Assembly (NCBI RefSeq): GCF_006439355.1 | Contig: NZ_VFTG01000001.1 | Span: 434,001-498,000 of the forward strand | Length of the DNA stretch: 64,000 nucleotides | Reading direction: 5' to 3' | DNA from: Mesorhizobium sp. B4-1-3 | GTDB lineage: Bacteria; Pseudomonadota; Alphaproteobacteria; Rhizobiales; Rhizobiaceae | Part shown: positions 8,661 through 16,792 of the stretch, one piece after another | Layout: the number at the start of each line of letters is the position of its first letter | Numbering within the stretch: the first letter of the stretch is position 1 | Program-made: the position numbers and the translations under genes | Notes under the pieces: model-generated | The model's input: the letters and a program-made list of their open reading frames with translations, nothing else | Told to the model about the DNA's origin: nothing | The model's database searches: none

Positions 8661-9622
8661 GCACCGAGGCGATCCCCGCCGAAAGACCCAAGCGCAATTT
8701 CAACGCCCTCTTCGGCCTGACGCTGCTTGGCCTGCTGCTGCTGATGTGGATCGTGCTGGCTGTCGCCACGCCCTCCTTCGCGACGGCGCTCAACATCACC
8801 AACCTTCTGCGCCAGGGCTCGCTGATCGCCATCCTCGCCGTCGGCCAGACTTTCGTCATCATTACCGGCGGCATCGACCTTTCGGTCGGCGCGGTGGTCG
8901 GCTTCACCACGGTGATCGTGGCGCTGTTGATCAATGCCGGCTGGCCGATCTGGGTGGCGGTGCTGCTCACGCTTCTGGTCGGGGTCGCCATCGGCCTCTT
9001 CCATGGCTTCGGCATCGTCAAGATGGGCCTGCCGCCCTTCATCATCACCCTGGCCACCATGACCTCGCTGCGCGGCATCGGCCTTCTGATGACCAACGGC
9101 AACTCGATCTCGATCAACAGCGATCCGTTCCAGGCGTTCTCGCGCGGCTCGCTGTTCGGCATCCCCTATCTGTTCTGGATGGTGATCCTGGTCGCCATCC
9201 CGTCCTACATCTTCCTGCACCACACGCGCTGGGGCCGCTACCTGTTCTCGGTCGGCTCCAACGCCGAGGCCGCGCGCCTGTCCGGCGTCAACGTGCCGCG
9301 CACCATCCTCATGGCCTATATCCTGTCCGGCCTGCTCGCCGCCTTCGTCGGCGTGCTGCTCGCCTCGCGCATCGGCATCGGCAACCCGACGCAGGGCGAC
9401 ACCTATGAACTGCAGGCCATCGCCTCGTCGGTGATCGGCGGCACTTCGCTGTTCGGCGCCATCGGCTCCGTGCACGGGCCGCTGATCGGCTCCTTCATCC
9501 TGTCGACGATCAACAACGGCGCCAACCTGCTCAACGTCAACACCTTCTGGCAGCGCGTCATCACCGGCCTTCTGATCATCGTCATCGTTTACTTCGACGG
9601 CTTGCGCCGCCGGGGCAAATGA
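8657..9622 (+). CDS. Sugar ABC transporter permease, RbsC type
   Basis: The 321-residue protein is strongly hydrophobic, with eight or more membrane segments from residue 20 onward. It contains the family motifs GQTFVIITGGIDLSVGA and SSVIGGTSLFGAIGSVHGP. It forms the inner-membrane channel of the ribose-type transporter with the ATPase, whose stop codon it overlaps (ATGA). A rho-independent terminator follows at 9641-9677, so this is probably the last gene of the transporter transcript. Confidence 0.95.
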   Translation: MSTEAIPAERPKRNFNALFGLTLLGLLLLMWIVLAVATPSFATALNITNLLRQGSLIAILAVGQTFVIITGGIDLSVGAVVGFTTVIVALLINAGWPIWVAVLLTLLVGVAIGLFHGFGIVKMGLPPFIITLATMTSLRGIGLLMTNGNSISINSDPFQAFSRGSLFGIPYLFWMVILVAIPSYIFLHHTRWGRYLFSVGSNAEAARLSGVNVPRTILMAYILSGLLAAFVGVLLASRIGIGNPTQGDTYELQAIASSVIGGTSLFGAIGSVHGPLIGSFILSTINNGANLLNVNTFWQRVITGLLIIVIVYFDGLRRRGK

Positions 9623-9640
9623 CTCCTCCCTGAAACTAAC

Positions 9641-9677
9641 GCGCCGGCCCCGCATGCCGAGGCCGGCGCGCCTTTTT
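9641..9677 (+). terminator. Rho-independent terminator after sugar ABC operon
   Basis: GCGCCGGCC and GGCCGGCGC form a GC-rich stem around a short loop, followed by a run of five T residues (9673-9677). It is 18 bases after the permease stop and 16 bases before the next start, so the dehydrogenase gene depends on read-through or its own promoter. Confidence 0.85.
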
Positions 9678-9693
9678 GAACACTGGATCTGCC

Positions 9694-10710
9694 ATGAAAG
9701 CCGTCGTCTGCCGCTCGCCCGGCGAGCTTGTCCTCGAAGACCGCCCCGACCCCGGCGCGCCACCGCCCGGCTGGGCCCGTGTCGCTGTCAGCCATGTCGG
9801 CATCTGCGGCACCGACTATCACATCTTCGAAGGCAAGCATCCCTTCCTCGCCTATCCGCGCATCATGGGCCACGAGGTCTCGGGCACGGTCGTCGAGAGA
9901 GGCGAAGGCGTCGATCTCGCCGCTGGCGAGCCGGTCATCATCAACCCCTATCTTTCATGCGGCAAATGCATCGCCTGCCGGCACGGCAAGCCGAATTGCT
10001 GCGTCAAGATCGAGGTGCTCGGCGTCCACCGCGACGGCGCCATGTGCGACGAGATCCTGGTGCCGGCGCAAAATCTCTACCCTGCGAACGGCCTCTCGCT
10101 GGCCGACGCCGCGGCGGTAGAATTCCTGGCCATCGGCGCGCACGCGGTGCGCCGATCCCTTGGACTTCCCGGCCAGCGCACGCTGGTCATCGGCGCCGGC
10201 CCGATCGGACTGGGCACGGCGATCTTCGCCCGCATCGCGGGGCTCGACGCCAGCCTGCTCGACATGAGCAGCGAGCGCCTCGGCTTCGCCGAAAAGGAGC
10301 TTGGCTTTGCCGCGCTCGACACCTCGAAGGCGACAGCCGACGAACTGGTGCGGCAGGCGACCGGCGGCGAAGGGTTCGACCTCGTCTTCGACGCGACCGG
10401 CAACACGCAATCGGTGCAGACGGCCTTCGCCCATGTCGCGCATGGCGGCATGCTGGTGCTGGTCAGTGTCGTCAAGGACGACATCACCTTCTCCGATCCC
10501 GAATTCCACAAACGCGAGATGACTTTGGTCGGCAGCCGCAACGCGCTCAAGGCCGACTTCGAGCATGTCGCGGCCTCCATCCGCAACGGCGCCGTGCCGT
10601 TGGGCAAACTCGTCACCCATCGCACGACGCTCGCCGAAACGCCGCGCGATCTGGCGCGATGGACGCATGAGAAATCAGGGCTGATCAAGGCGGTCATCGA
10701 AGTCGGCTGA
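9694..10710 (+). CDS. Zinc-dependent alcohol dehydrogenase (MDR family), sugar-acid or polyol type
   Basis: The ATG at 9694 gives 338 residues. The N-terminal GroES-like domain carries the catalytic-zinc cysteine (HVGICGTDYH), the GHEVSGTV motif and a four-cysteine structural-zinc lobe (CGKCIACRHGKPNCC). The Rossmann domain has VIGAGPIGLGTA. Proteins of this group oxidise polyols or aldonates such as L-idonate or L-galactonate at C5. Its place after the dehydratase and transporter fits an oxidation step in the same sugar-acid pathway. The substrate is not determined. Confidence 0.88.
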   Translation: MKAVVCRSPGELVLEDRPDPGAPPPGWARVAVSHVGICGTDYHIFEGKHPFLAYPRIMGHEVSGTVVERGEGVDLAAGEPVIINPYLSCGKCIACRHGKPNCCVKIEVLGVHRDGAMCDEILVPAQNLYPANGLSLADAAAVEFLAIGAHAVRRSLGLPGQRTLVIGAGPIGLGTAIFARIAGLDASLLDMSSERLGFAEKELGFAALDTSKATADELVRQATGGEGFDLVFDATGNTQSVQTAFAHVAHGGMLVLVSVVKDDITFSDPEFHKREMTLVGSRNALKADFEHVAASIRNGAVPLGKLVTHRTTLAETPRDLARWTHEKSGLIKAVIEVG

Positions 10711-10716
10711 GCGCGG

Positions 10717-11463
10717 CTAGTCGCCGGCCGACAGCCTCAACTCCACCCGCTCCGCCGGGAACCGCGACTCCGCGAATTGGATCGGCTCACCGTCGAGCGT
10801 GACGTTGACGGCGATGGTGACCAGCACGATCGCGCCGGGCTGCAGATCGAGCGCGGCGAGGTCGTCGGCGTCGGCATGGCGCGCCGACAGCACGGTTGAA
10901 TGCCTGAGATAATCGTTGATGCCGAAGCGCTTCAGCGAGGCCGTGATCGATCCCGTTTCGGCCATGGCATGCTCAATGCCCGCGAAGCGTTTGGCGTCGA
11001 ACCAGGTCGTCGCGCGTGACACCGCATGACCGTCGGCCTCGCCGCGCGTCTCCAGGCGGATGACGGCCTCGCCCTTCGCTATATGCAGCGCCTCGGCGAT
11101 GCGCCGGCTGGCCGGCTCCGTCGACGACGACAGGAGCGCGAGATGCCGCTCGCTCGTCTGACCCTGCAGCCCGGTCGAGAAGCGCGTGCGCGCGCCAATC
11201 GGATAGGACAGCCGCTTGCGCGACAGGACGAAGGTGCCGCGTCCCTGTTCGGCCTTCAGCACCCCTTCCTGAACAAGTGCTGCAATGGCGCTGCGCACGG
11301 TATGGCGATTGACGCCGTAGCGCTCGGCCAGCGCGATTTCGGGCGGCAGCGCCGTATTCTCGGCGAAATCGCCGCTCGCGATCCCCTGCAATATCTTATC
11401 GGCGATCTGCCGCCAGAGCGACACGCCGTTACGCCTTTCGATGCTGCTCGCCAGTCCAACCAT
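10717..11463 (-). CDS. phnF: Phosphonate metabolism transcriptional regulator PhnF (GntR/HutC family)
   Basis: This 248-residue protein has an N-terminal GntR winged helix (LPPEIALAERYGVNRHTVRSA, residues about 39-59) and a C-terminal UTRA effector domain (about 95-245), the HutC-subfamily layout of PhnF. It starts 140 bases from the divergent phnG. PhnF proteins repress phn genes and recognise inverted repeats with GTATAGAC/GTCTATAC-like halves. A matching GTCTAT-N4-ATAGAC repeat lies at 11561-11576. Confidence 0.92.
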   Translation of the reverse strand: MVGLASSIERRNGVSLWRQIADKILQGIASGDFAENTALPPEIALAERYGVNRHTVRSAIAALVQEGVLKAEQGRGTFVLSRKRLSYPIGARTRFSTGLQGQTSERHLALLSSSTEPASRRIAEALHIAKGEAVIRLETRGEADGHAVSRATTWFDAKRFAGIEHAMAETGSITASLKRFGINDYLRHSTVLSARHADADDLAALDLQPGAIVLVTIAVNVTLDGEPIQFAESRFPAERVELRLSAGD

Positions 11464-11505
11464 TCATCGCCCCATTTCTTCGCCCCAGCGGGCAATTTTC
11501 CGCGC

Positions 11506-11523
11506 CTGTCATCCACCCGTCAT
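11506..11523 (+). promoter_or_regulatory. PhoB box upstream of phnG
   Basis: CTGTCAT-CCAC-CCGTCAT matches the Pho box consensus CTGTCAT-N4-CTGTCAT at 13 of 14 fixed positions. It is 81 bases upstream of the phnG start and upstream of a TATAAT hexamer. It implies induction of the C-P lyase operon by phosphate starvation through PhoB. Confidence 0.8.
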
Positions 11524-11544
11524 GGACTCCCGTTAGGAGGTAGG

Positions 11545-11576
11545 TATAATTTGTATAGTTGTCTATATCAATAGAC
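11545..11576 (+). promoter_or_regulatory. phnG promoter -10 box and PhnF-type operator
   Basis: A perfect TATAAT at 11545-11550 is followed by TATAG-TTGT-CTATA (11554-11567) and the overlapping perfect inverted repeat GTCTAT-ATCA-ATAGAC (11561-11576). A repressor bound here would cover the transcription start region. The spacing of the -10 to the PhoB box is about 21 bases, longer than in classical PhoB promoters, so a further half-site may take part. Confidence 0.65.
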
Positions 11577-11603
11577 GAATTTCCAGATGCAAGGAGCGAT
11601 GCG

Positions 11604-12065
11604 ATGCGAGGACAGGAAGCACGCGAGCAAGCGGGGCGGAAAGCCTTGATGGCAACGCTGGCGCACGCTGGAGCCGATGATATCGCGCGTCTGTGGAACG
11701 AGTCGGGCCTGCCCTCCGAAGCCGAGCTCTTGCGCGGACCCGAAACCGGATTGGTGACGGTGCGCGGGCGGATCGGCGGCGGCGGCGCTCCTTTCAATGT
11801 CGGCGAGGCGACCGTCACCCGCGCCACGGTGCGGCTGCCGTCCGGCCAGGTCGGCCATTCCTGTGCGCTCGGCCGCGACAAGGACAAGGCCAGGCTCGCC
11901 GCGATCGCCGATGCGCTGTGGCAGGACCCGGCGCAGCGTGAAGCAGTCGAAACGAAGCTCGCCGCGCCTTTGCGCGCGGCTCTCGATGCGGCGCGCGAGA
12001 CCCGGCGTGTCGAGACGGCGGCAACGAAAGTGGATTTCTTCACCATGGTGCGCGGAGAGGACTGA
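11604..12065 (+). CDS. phnG: C-P lyase subunit PhnG
   Basis: The ATG at 11604, with AAGGAG seven bases upstream, gives 153 residues, the usual PhnG length; an upstream in-frame TTG would overlap the operator. The sequence contains LMATLAHAGADDIARLW and GGGGAPFNVGEATVTRA, typical of PhnG. PhnG is part of the cytoplasmic PhnGHIJ core complex, which with PhnI couples phosphonate to the ribose of ATP. The stop codon overlaps the phnH start. Confidence 0.96.
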   Translation: MRGQEAREQAGRKALMATLAHAGADDIARLWNESGLPSEAELLRGPETGLVTVRGRIGGGGAPFNVGEATVTRATVRLPSGQVGHSCALGRDKDKARLAAIADALWQDPAQREAVETKLAAPLRAALDAARETRRVETAATKVDFFTMVRGED

Positions 12066-12676
12066 TGGACATCGCCACGCAATCGATCGACGGCGGCTTC
12101 GCCGAGCCGGTCTTCAACGCCCAGACGGTGTTCCGCGCCATCATGGACGCGATGGCCCGCCCCGGCACGGTCCAGAACCTGCCGCAGCTTGCCCGTCCGC
12201 CGGCGCCGCTGTCGGCGACCGCCGGCGCCGTGGCGCTTTCGCTCTGCGACAACGACACGCCGGTCTGGCTCGACCCGCCGCTGCAGGCGGAGGCTTCGGT
12301 CAAGGCCTGGCTCGGCTTCCACACCGGCGCGCCTTTGGCCAACACGCCCGCCGACGCGCATTTCGCCTTGATCGCCAATCCCAAGGAGATGGCGGCGCTC
12401 GACGGTTTTGCGCAAGGCACGCAGGAATATCCCGATCGCTCGACGACGCTGATCCTCCTGGTCGACGATCTTGCCTCGGGTCCGTCGCTGCTGCTCGAAG
12501 GTCCGGGCATCGAAAGGACGTCGATGATCGCGCCTCCGGGCATGCCGCGTCATTTCGTCGAGCAGTGCAAGCAGAACAACCAGCGTTTCCCGCGCGGCGT
12601 CGACATCATCCTGGCGGCGCCCGGCAGCCTTTCCTGCTTGCCGCGCACCACCCGCATCAAGTTGATGGAGGCATGA
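12065..12676 (+). CDS. phnH: C-P lyase subunit PhnH
   Basis: The 203-residue protein has PhnH features: GGFAEPVFNAQTVFRAIMDA near the N-terminus, MARPGTV, and FPRGVDIILA near the C-terminus. PhnH is a PLP-transferase-like fold without the cofactor and is part of the PhnGHIJ complex. Its ATG overlaps the phnG stop (TGATG), and phnI follows after one base, showing tight translational coupling. Confidence 0.96.
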   Translation: MDIATQSIDGGFAEPVFNAQTVFRAIMDAMARPGTVQNLPQLARPPAPLSATAGAVALSLCDNDTPVWLDPPLQAEASVKAWLGFHTGAPLANTPADAHFALIANPKEMAALDGFAQGTQEYPDRSTTLILLVDDLASGPSLLLEGPGIERTSMIAPPGMPRHFVEQCKQNNQRFPRGVDIILAAPGSLSCLPRTTRIKLMEA

Positions 12677-12677
12677 C

Positions 12678-13790
12678 ATGTATGTCGCGGTAAAGGGCGG
12701 CGAGGCCGCCATTGCCAATGCGCACCGCCTGCTTGCCGATCGCCGTCGCGGCGACCGATCGGTGCCGGCGCTGCGCCTCGACCAGATCGTGGAGCAGCTG
12801 GCGCTCGGTGTCGACCGCGTGATGAGCGAAGGCTCGCTCTACGATCGCGAGCTTGCCGCACTCGCCATCGCCCAGGCGCGCGGCGACATGATCGAGGCGA
12901 TCTTCCTGGTACGCGCCTACCGCACCACGCTGCCGCGCTTCGGCTACACCAATCCGGTCGATACCGGCGCCATGCAGATCGAGCGGCGCATATCGGCCAC
13001 CTACAAGGACCTGCCGGGCGGCCAGGTGCTCGGCCCGACCTTCGACTACACGCACCGCTTGCTCGATCCGGAGCTTGCCGCCGGCGCCGAGGTCGAGACA
13101 CCGGCGCAGCGGCCGGCCGAGCCGGAGGCCATGCCGCGCGTCTCGGCGATCCTTGCCCATGAAGGCCTGATCGAGGCCGACGGCGAGATGCCGCTTGACC
13201 ACGTACCGGGCGACATCACCCGCGAGCCGCTGCAGTTCCCGATGGCGCGTGACATCCGCTTGCAGGCGCTGTCGCGCGGCGACGAAGGTTTTCTGCTGGC
13301 GCTCGGCTATTCGACGCAGCGCGGCTACGCCCGTAACCATCCCTTCGTGGGCGAGGTGCGCATCGGCGAGGTCGAGCTTGAACTGGACGTGCCGGAACTG
13401 CCCTTCGCCGTGCCGCTCGGCTCGATCCGCGTCACCGAATGCCAGATGGTCAACCAGTTCAAGGGATCGGCCAAGGCGCCGCCGCAGTTCACCCGCGGCT
13501 ACGGTCTGGTCTTCGGTCAAAGCGAGCGCAAGGCGATGGCCATGGCGCTGTGCGACCGGGCGCTGCGCGCCGGCGAGCTCGGCGAGGATGTCGTCGCCGC
13601 GGCGCAGGACGAGGAATTCGTCATTTCGCATTCCGACAATGTCCAGGCCACCGGCTTCGTCGAGCACCTGAAGCTGCCGCACTATGTCGACTTCCAGGCC
13701 GAGCTCGGCCTCGTGCGCCGCATGCGCGCCGAATACGAGGCGCGGGAAAACGAGGACAAGGCTGAAGAGAAAAGGGAGGCCGCGGAATGA
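12678..13790 (+). CDS. phnI: C-P lyase subunit PhnI
   Basis: The 370-residue product begins MYVAVKGGEAAI, the standard PhnI N-terminus, and has the expected length. PhnI is the nucleosidase-like component that, with PhnG, H and L, exchanges the adenine of ATP for the phosphonate. Conserved stretches such as GYSTQRGYARNHPFVGEVR and ECQMVNQFKGS are present. It overlaps phnJ by four bases. Confidence 0.97.
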   Translation: MYVAVKGGEAAIANAHRLLADRRRGDRSVPALRLDQIVEQLALGVDRVMSEGSLYDRELAALAIAQARGDMIEAIFLVRAYRTTLPRFGYTNPVDTGAMQIERRISATYKDLPGGQVLGPTFDYTHRLLDPELAAGAEVETPAQRPAEPEAMPRVSAILAHEGLIEADGEMPLDHVPGDITREPLQFPMARDIRLQALSRGDEGFLLALGYSTQRGYARNHPFVGEVRIGEVELELDVPELPFAVPLGSIRVTECQMVNQFKGSAKAPPQFTRGYGLVFGQSERKAMAMALCDRALRAGELGEDVVAAAQDEEFVISHSDNVQATGFVEHLKLPHYVDFQAELGLVRRMRAEYEARENEDKAEEKREAAE

Positions 13791-14698
13791 ACGCGCAATC
13801 GAACGACATCGCCACCTACAACTTCGCCTATCTCGATGAGCAGACCAAAAGGATGATCCGCCGCGCCATCCTGAAGGGCATCGCCATTCCCGGCTACCAG
13901 GTGCCGTTCGCCTCGCGCGAGATGCCGATGCCCTATGGCTGGGGCACCGGCGGCGTCCAGGTCACCGCCTCGATCATCGGCCCGGACGACGTGCTGAAGG
14001 TCATCGACCAGGGCGCCGACGACACCACCAACGCCGTCTCGATCCGGGCCTTCTTCAAGAAGGTCGCCAAGGTCGCCGTCACCACAGAGACGGCGAAGGC
14101 TTCGATCATCCAGACCCGCCACCGCATCCCCGAGCATCCGCTCAACGCAGGCCAGGTGTTGGTCTTCCAGGTGCCGATCCCCGAGCCGCTGCGCTTCCTC
14201 GAGCCGCGCGAGACCGAGACGCGAAAAATGCATGCGCTGGAGGAATATGGCCTCATGCATGTGAAGCTCTACGAGGACATTGCCAAGCACGGCCGCATCG
14301 CCACCACTTACGCCTATCCGGTCAAGGTCGAGGGCCGCTACGTGACGGATCCCTCGCCGACGCCGAAATTCGATAATCCCAAGATGCATCGTTCGCCGGC
14401 TTTGCAATTGTTCGGCGCCGGCCGCGAGAAGCGCATCTATGCGGTGCCGCCTTTCACCGACGTCGTCAGCCTCGATTTCGAGGACCATCCCTTCGAGGTG
14501 CAGACCTTCGACCAGCCATGCGCGCTGTGCGGCGCCGAGAATGTCTATCTCGACGAGGTCATCCTCGACGACCATGGCGGCCACATGTTCGTCTGCTCGG
14601 ACACCGACCACTGCGAGAAGCGGCGAGCCGACGGCCATCACGGCCACCTTGCTCCCGAGACCCACCTTGCCTCTGAGGAAACGGAGCCGGCCGAATGA
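13787..14698 (+). CDS. phnJ: Carbon-phosphorus lyase PhnJ (radical SAM)
   Basis: PhnJ cleaves the C-P bond of the ribose-linked phosphonate by radical SAM chemistry. The 303-residue sequence has the unusual PhnJ cluster motif C-x2-C-x21-C-x5-C (Cys245, 248, 270 and 276), which provides the Fe-S ligands and the thiyl cysteine. The glycine-rich stretch YGWGTGGVQVT near residue 50 is also conserved. A histidine-rich C-terminal tail (GHHGHL) extends beyond the core. It overlaps phnI and phnK by four bases each. Confidence 0.97.
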   Translation: MNAQSNDIATYNFAYLDEQTKRMIRRAILKGIAIPGYQVPFASREMPMPYGWGTGGVQVTASIIGPDDVLKVIDQGADDTTNAVSIRAFFKKVAKVAVTTETAKASIIQTRHRIPEHPLNAGQVLVFQVPIPEPLRFLEPRETETRKMHALEEYGLMHVKLYEDIAKHGRIATTYAYPVKVEGRYVTDPSPTPKFDNPKMHRSPALQLFGAGREKRIYAVPPFTDVVSLDFEDHPFEVQTFDQPCALCGAENVYLDEVILDDHGGHMFVCSDTDHCEKRRADGHHGHLAPETHLASEETEPAE

Positions 14699-15471
14699 CC
14701 GACGAACCGCTGCTGCGCGTCTCGGCGCTGTCCAAATTCTACGGCTCGCGCGTCGGCTGCGAGAACGTCACCTTCGACCTTTGGCCGGGCGAAGTCCTGG
14801 CGGTGGTCGGCGAGTCCGGCTCCGGCAAGACGACGCTGCTCAACTGCGTGTCGACCCGGCTGCTGCCCTCCTCCGGCACCGCCAGCTACCGCATGCGCGA
14901 CGGCCAATGGCGCGAGCTCTACCGGATGAGCGAGGCCGAGCGCCGCTTCCTGATGCGCACCGACTGGGGCTTCGTCCACCAGAACCCGGCCGACGGGCTG
15001 CGCATGACGGTCTCGGCCGGCGCCAATGTCGGCGAAAGGCTGATGGCGGTCGGCGACCGCCACTACGGCAGGATCCGCGCCACCGCCGTCGACTGGCTGT
15101 CGCGCGTCGAGATCGACGAGGACCGCATCGACGACGAGCCGCGCGCCTTTTCCGGCGGCATGCGCCAGCGCCTGCAGATCGCCCGCAACCTGGTGACCGG
15201 ACCGCGGCTCGTCTTCATGGATGAGCCGACCGGCGGCCTCGACGTCTCGGTGCAGGCCCGCCTGCTCGATCTGTTGCGCGGACTGGTCACCGATCTCGGG
15301 CTGGCGGCCATCGTCGTCACCCACGACCTCGCCGTGGCGCGGCTTCTGTCGCAGCGCATGATGGTGATGAAGGACGGCCGCGTCGTCGAAAGCGGCCTCA
15401 CCGACCGCGTGCTCGACGATCCGCGCGCGCCGTATACGCAACTCCTCGTTTCTTCCATCCTGCAGGTGTGA
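14695..15471 (+). CDS. phnK: Phosphonate C-P lyase ATP-binding protein PhnK
   Basis: This 258-residue ABC-type ATPase has Walker A GESGSGKTT, signature FSGGMRQR and Walker B VFMDEPTGGLD. The segment DWGFVHQNPADGLRM is typical of PhnK rather than of transport ATPases. PhnK docks on the PhnGHIJ core rather than on a membrane permease. The gene overlaps phnJ, and its stop overlaps the phnL start. Confidence 0.95.
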   Translation: MTDEPLLRVSALSKFYGSRVGCENVTFDLWPGEVLAVVGESGSGKTTLLNCVSTRLLPSSGTASYRMRDGQWRELYRMSEAERRFLMRTDWGFVHQNPADGLRMTVSAGANVGERLMAVGDRHYGRIRATAVDWLSRVEIDEDRIDDEPRAFSGGMRQRLQIARNLVTGPRLVFMDEPTGGLDVSVQARLLDLLRGLVTDLGLAAIVVTHDLAVARLLSQRMMVMKDGRVVESGLTDRVLDDPRAPYTQLLVSSILQV

Positions 15472-16181
15472 TGATGGCTACGCCTCTCGTCGTTTCCGAT
15501 GTCGCCAAAAGCTTCACCATGCATCTGCGCGACGGCGTCACGCTGCCGGTGGTGACGGGTGTCTCCTTCTCGATCCGCGCCGGCGAATGCGCGGTGCTCG
15601 GCGGTCCGTCGGGCGCCGGAAAAAGCTCGATCCTGAAGATGCTCTACGGCAACTACGCCGTCGATGAAGGCCAGATCATCGTCCAGCACGGCGGCGGGTT
15701 GATCGACCTCGCCTCCGCCAGCCCGCGCACAGTGCTTTCCGTGCGCCGCCACACCATCGGCTATGTCAGCCAGTTCCTGCGCACCGTGCCGCGCGTCTCG
15801 GCGCTCGACGTGGTCGCCGAGCCGCTGGTCGAGCGTGGCGAGGATCGCGAGACGGCGCGAGCGAAGGCTCGCTCCCTGCTTGCGCAGCTCAACCTGCCGG
15901 AAAAGCTCTGGGCGCTTCCGCCGGCGACCTTCTCGGGCGGTGAGCAGCAGCGCGTCAACATCGCGCGCGGCTTCATCACCGAGCATCCGATCCTTTTGCT
16001 CGACGAACCGACCGCCTCGCTCGACGCGAAGAACCGCGATGTCGTGGTCGAGCTCATCGCCGCCAAGAAAGCGGCGGGAGTTGCCCTGCTCGGCATCTTC
16101 CATGACCTCGACGTGCGTGAGGCGGTCGCCGACCGCGTCATCGACGTCACCGCCTTCGCCGCCGGAAAGATCGCCGCATGA
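15471..16181 (+). CDS. phnL: Phosphonate C-P lyase ATP-binding protein PhnL
   Basis: The 236-residue ABC ATPase has Walker [11 protein letters not shown], signature FSGGEQQR and Walker [13 protein letters not shown]. Its N-terminus ([15 protein letters not shown]) matches PhnL. It is required with PhnGHI for the first step of phosphonate activation. GTG, ATG and ATG start codons lie at 15468, 15471 and 15474; the ATG that overlaps the phnK stop is chosen. It overlaps the following acyltransferase gene by four bases. Confidence 0.94.
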   Translation: MMATPLVVSDVAKSFTMHLRDGVTLPVVTGVSFSIRAGECAVLGGPSGAGKSSILKMLYGNYAVDEGQIIVQHGGGLIDLASASPRTVLSVRRHTIGYVSQFLRTVPRVSALDVVAEPLVERGEDRETARAKARSLLAQLNLPEKLWALPPATFSGGEQQRVNIARGFITEHPILLLDEPTASLDAKNRDVVVELIAAKKAAGVALLGIFHDLDVREAVADRVIDVTAFAAGKIAA

Positions 16182-16792
16182 AGAAGCTTTCGGAGGCGCC
16201 GCTGATCCATCCGACGGCGCAGGTCGAAAACTCGACGCTCGGCCGCTGGACCGAAATCGCCGAGCGCAGCCGCGTCGCCGAATGCGAGCTCGGCGACTAT
16301 TCCTACATGATGCAGGACTGCGCCGTCTGGTGCGCCACCATCGGCAAATTCTCCAACATCGCGGCAAGCGTCCGCCTCAACGCCACCAACCACCCGACAT
16401 GGCGGCCGACGCTGCACCACTTCACCTACCGCGCCTCCGACTATTGGAACGATGCCGAGCACGAGAGCGAATTCTTCGCCCAGCGCCGCGCCAAGCGCGT
16501 CATCATCGGCCACGACACCTGGCTCGGCCATGGCTCGACCGTGCTGCCCGGCGTGACCGTCGGCGACGGTGCGGCGGTCGGCGCGGGCGCGGTGGTGACG
16601 AAGGATGTCGCGCCCTACACCATCGTCGGCGGCGTGCCGGCGAAACCGATCCGCGAGCGCTTCGATCGCCGCACCGCCGAGCGCTACCAGGCGCTTGCCT
16701 GGTGGGACTGGGACCATGCAAGGCTGCGCGCCGCGCTCGACGATTTTCGCGAGCTGTCGGCAGAGGCTTTCCTGGAGAAATATGGTGGCTGA
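16178..16792 (+). CDS. Phosphonate-cluster hexapeptide-repeat acyltransferase
   Basis: The 204-residue protein is a left-handed beta-helix acyltransferase (hexapeptide repeats from about residue 10, and again [22 protein letters not shown] near 108-130) of the chloramphenicol/virginiamycin-acetyltransferase type. It has NHPTW and HHFTY in the loop region that holds the family's catalytic histidine. A protein of this type is a recognised component of proteobacterial phn operons. It overlaps phnL (ATGA). It may N-acetylate aminoalkylphosphonates, the role PhnO plays in E. coli; this is an inference from context. Confidence 0.85.
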   Translation: MKKLSEAPLIHPTAQVENSTLGRWTEIAERSRVAECELGDYSYMMQDCAVWCATIGKFSNIAASVRLNATNHPTWRPTLHHFTYRASDYWNDAEHESEFFAQRRAKRVIIGHDTWLGHGSTVLPGVTVGDGAAVGAGAVVTKDVAPYTIVGGVPAKPIRERFDRRTAERYQALAWWDWDHARLRAALDDFRELSAEAFLEKYGG

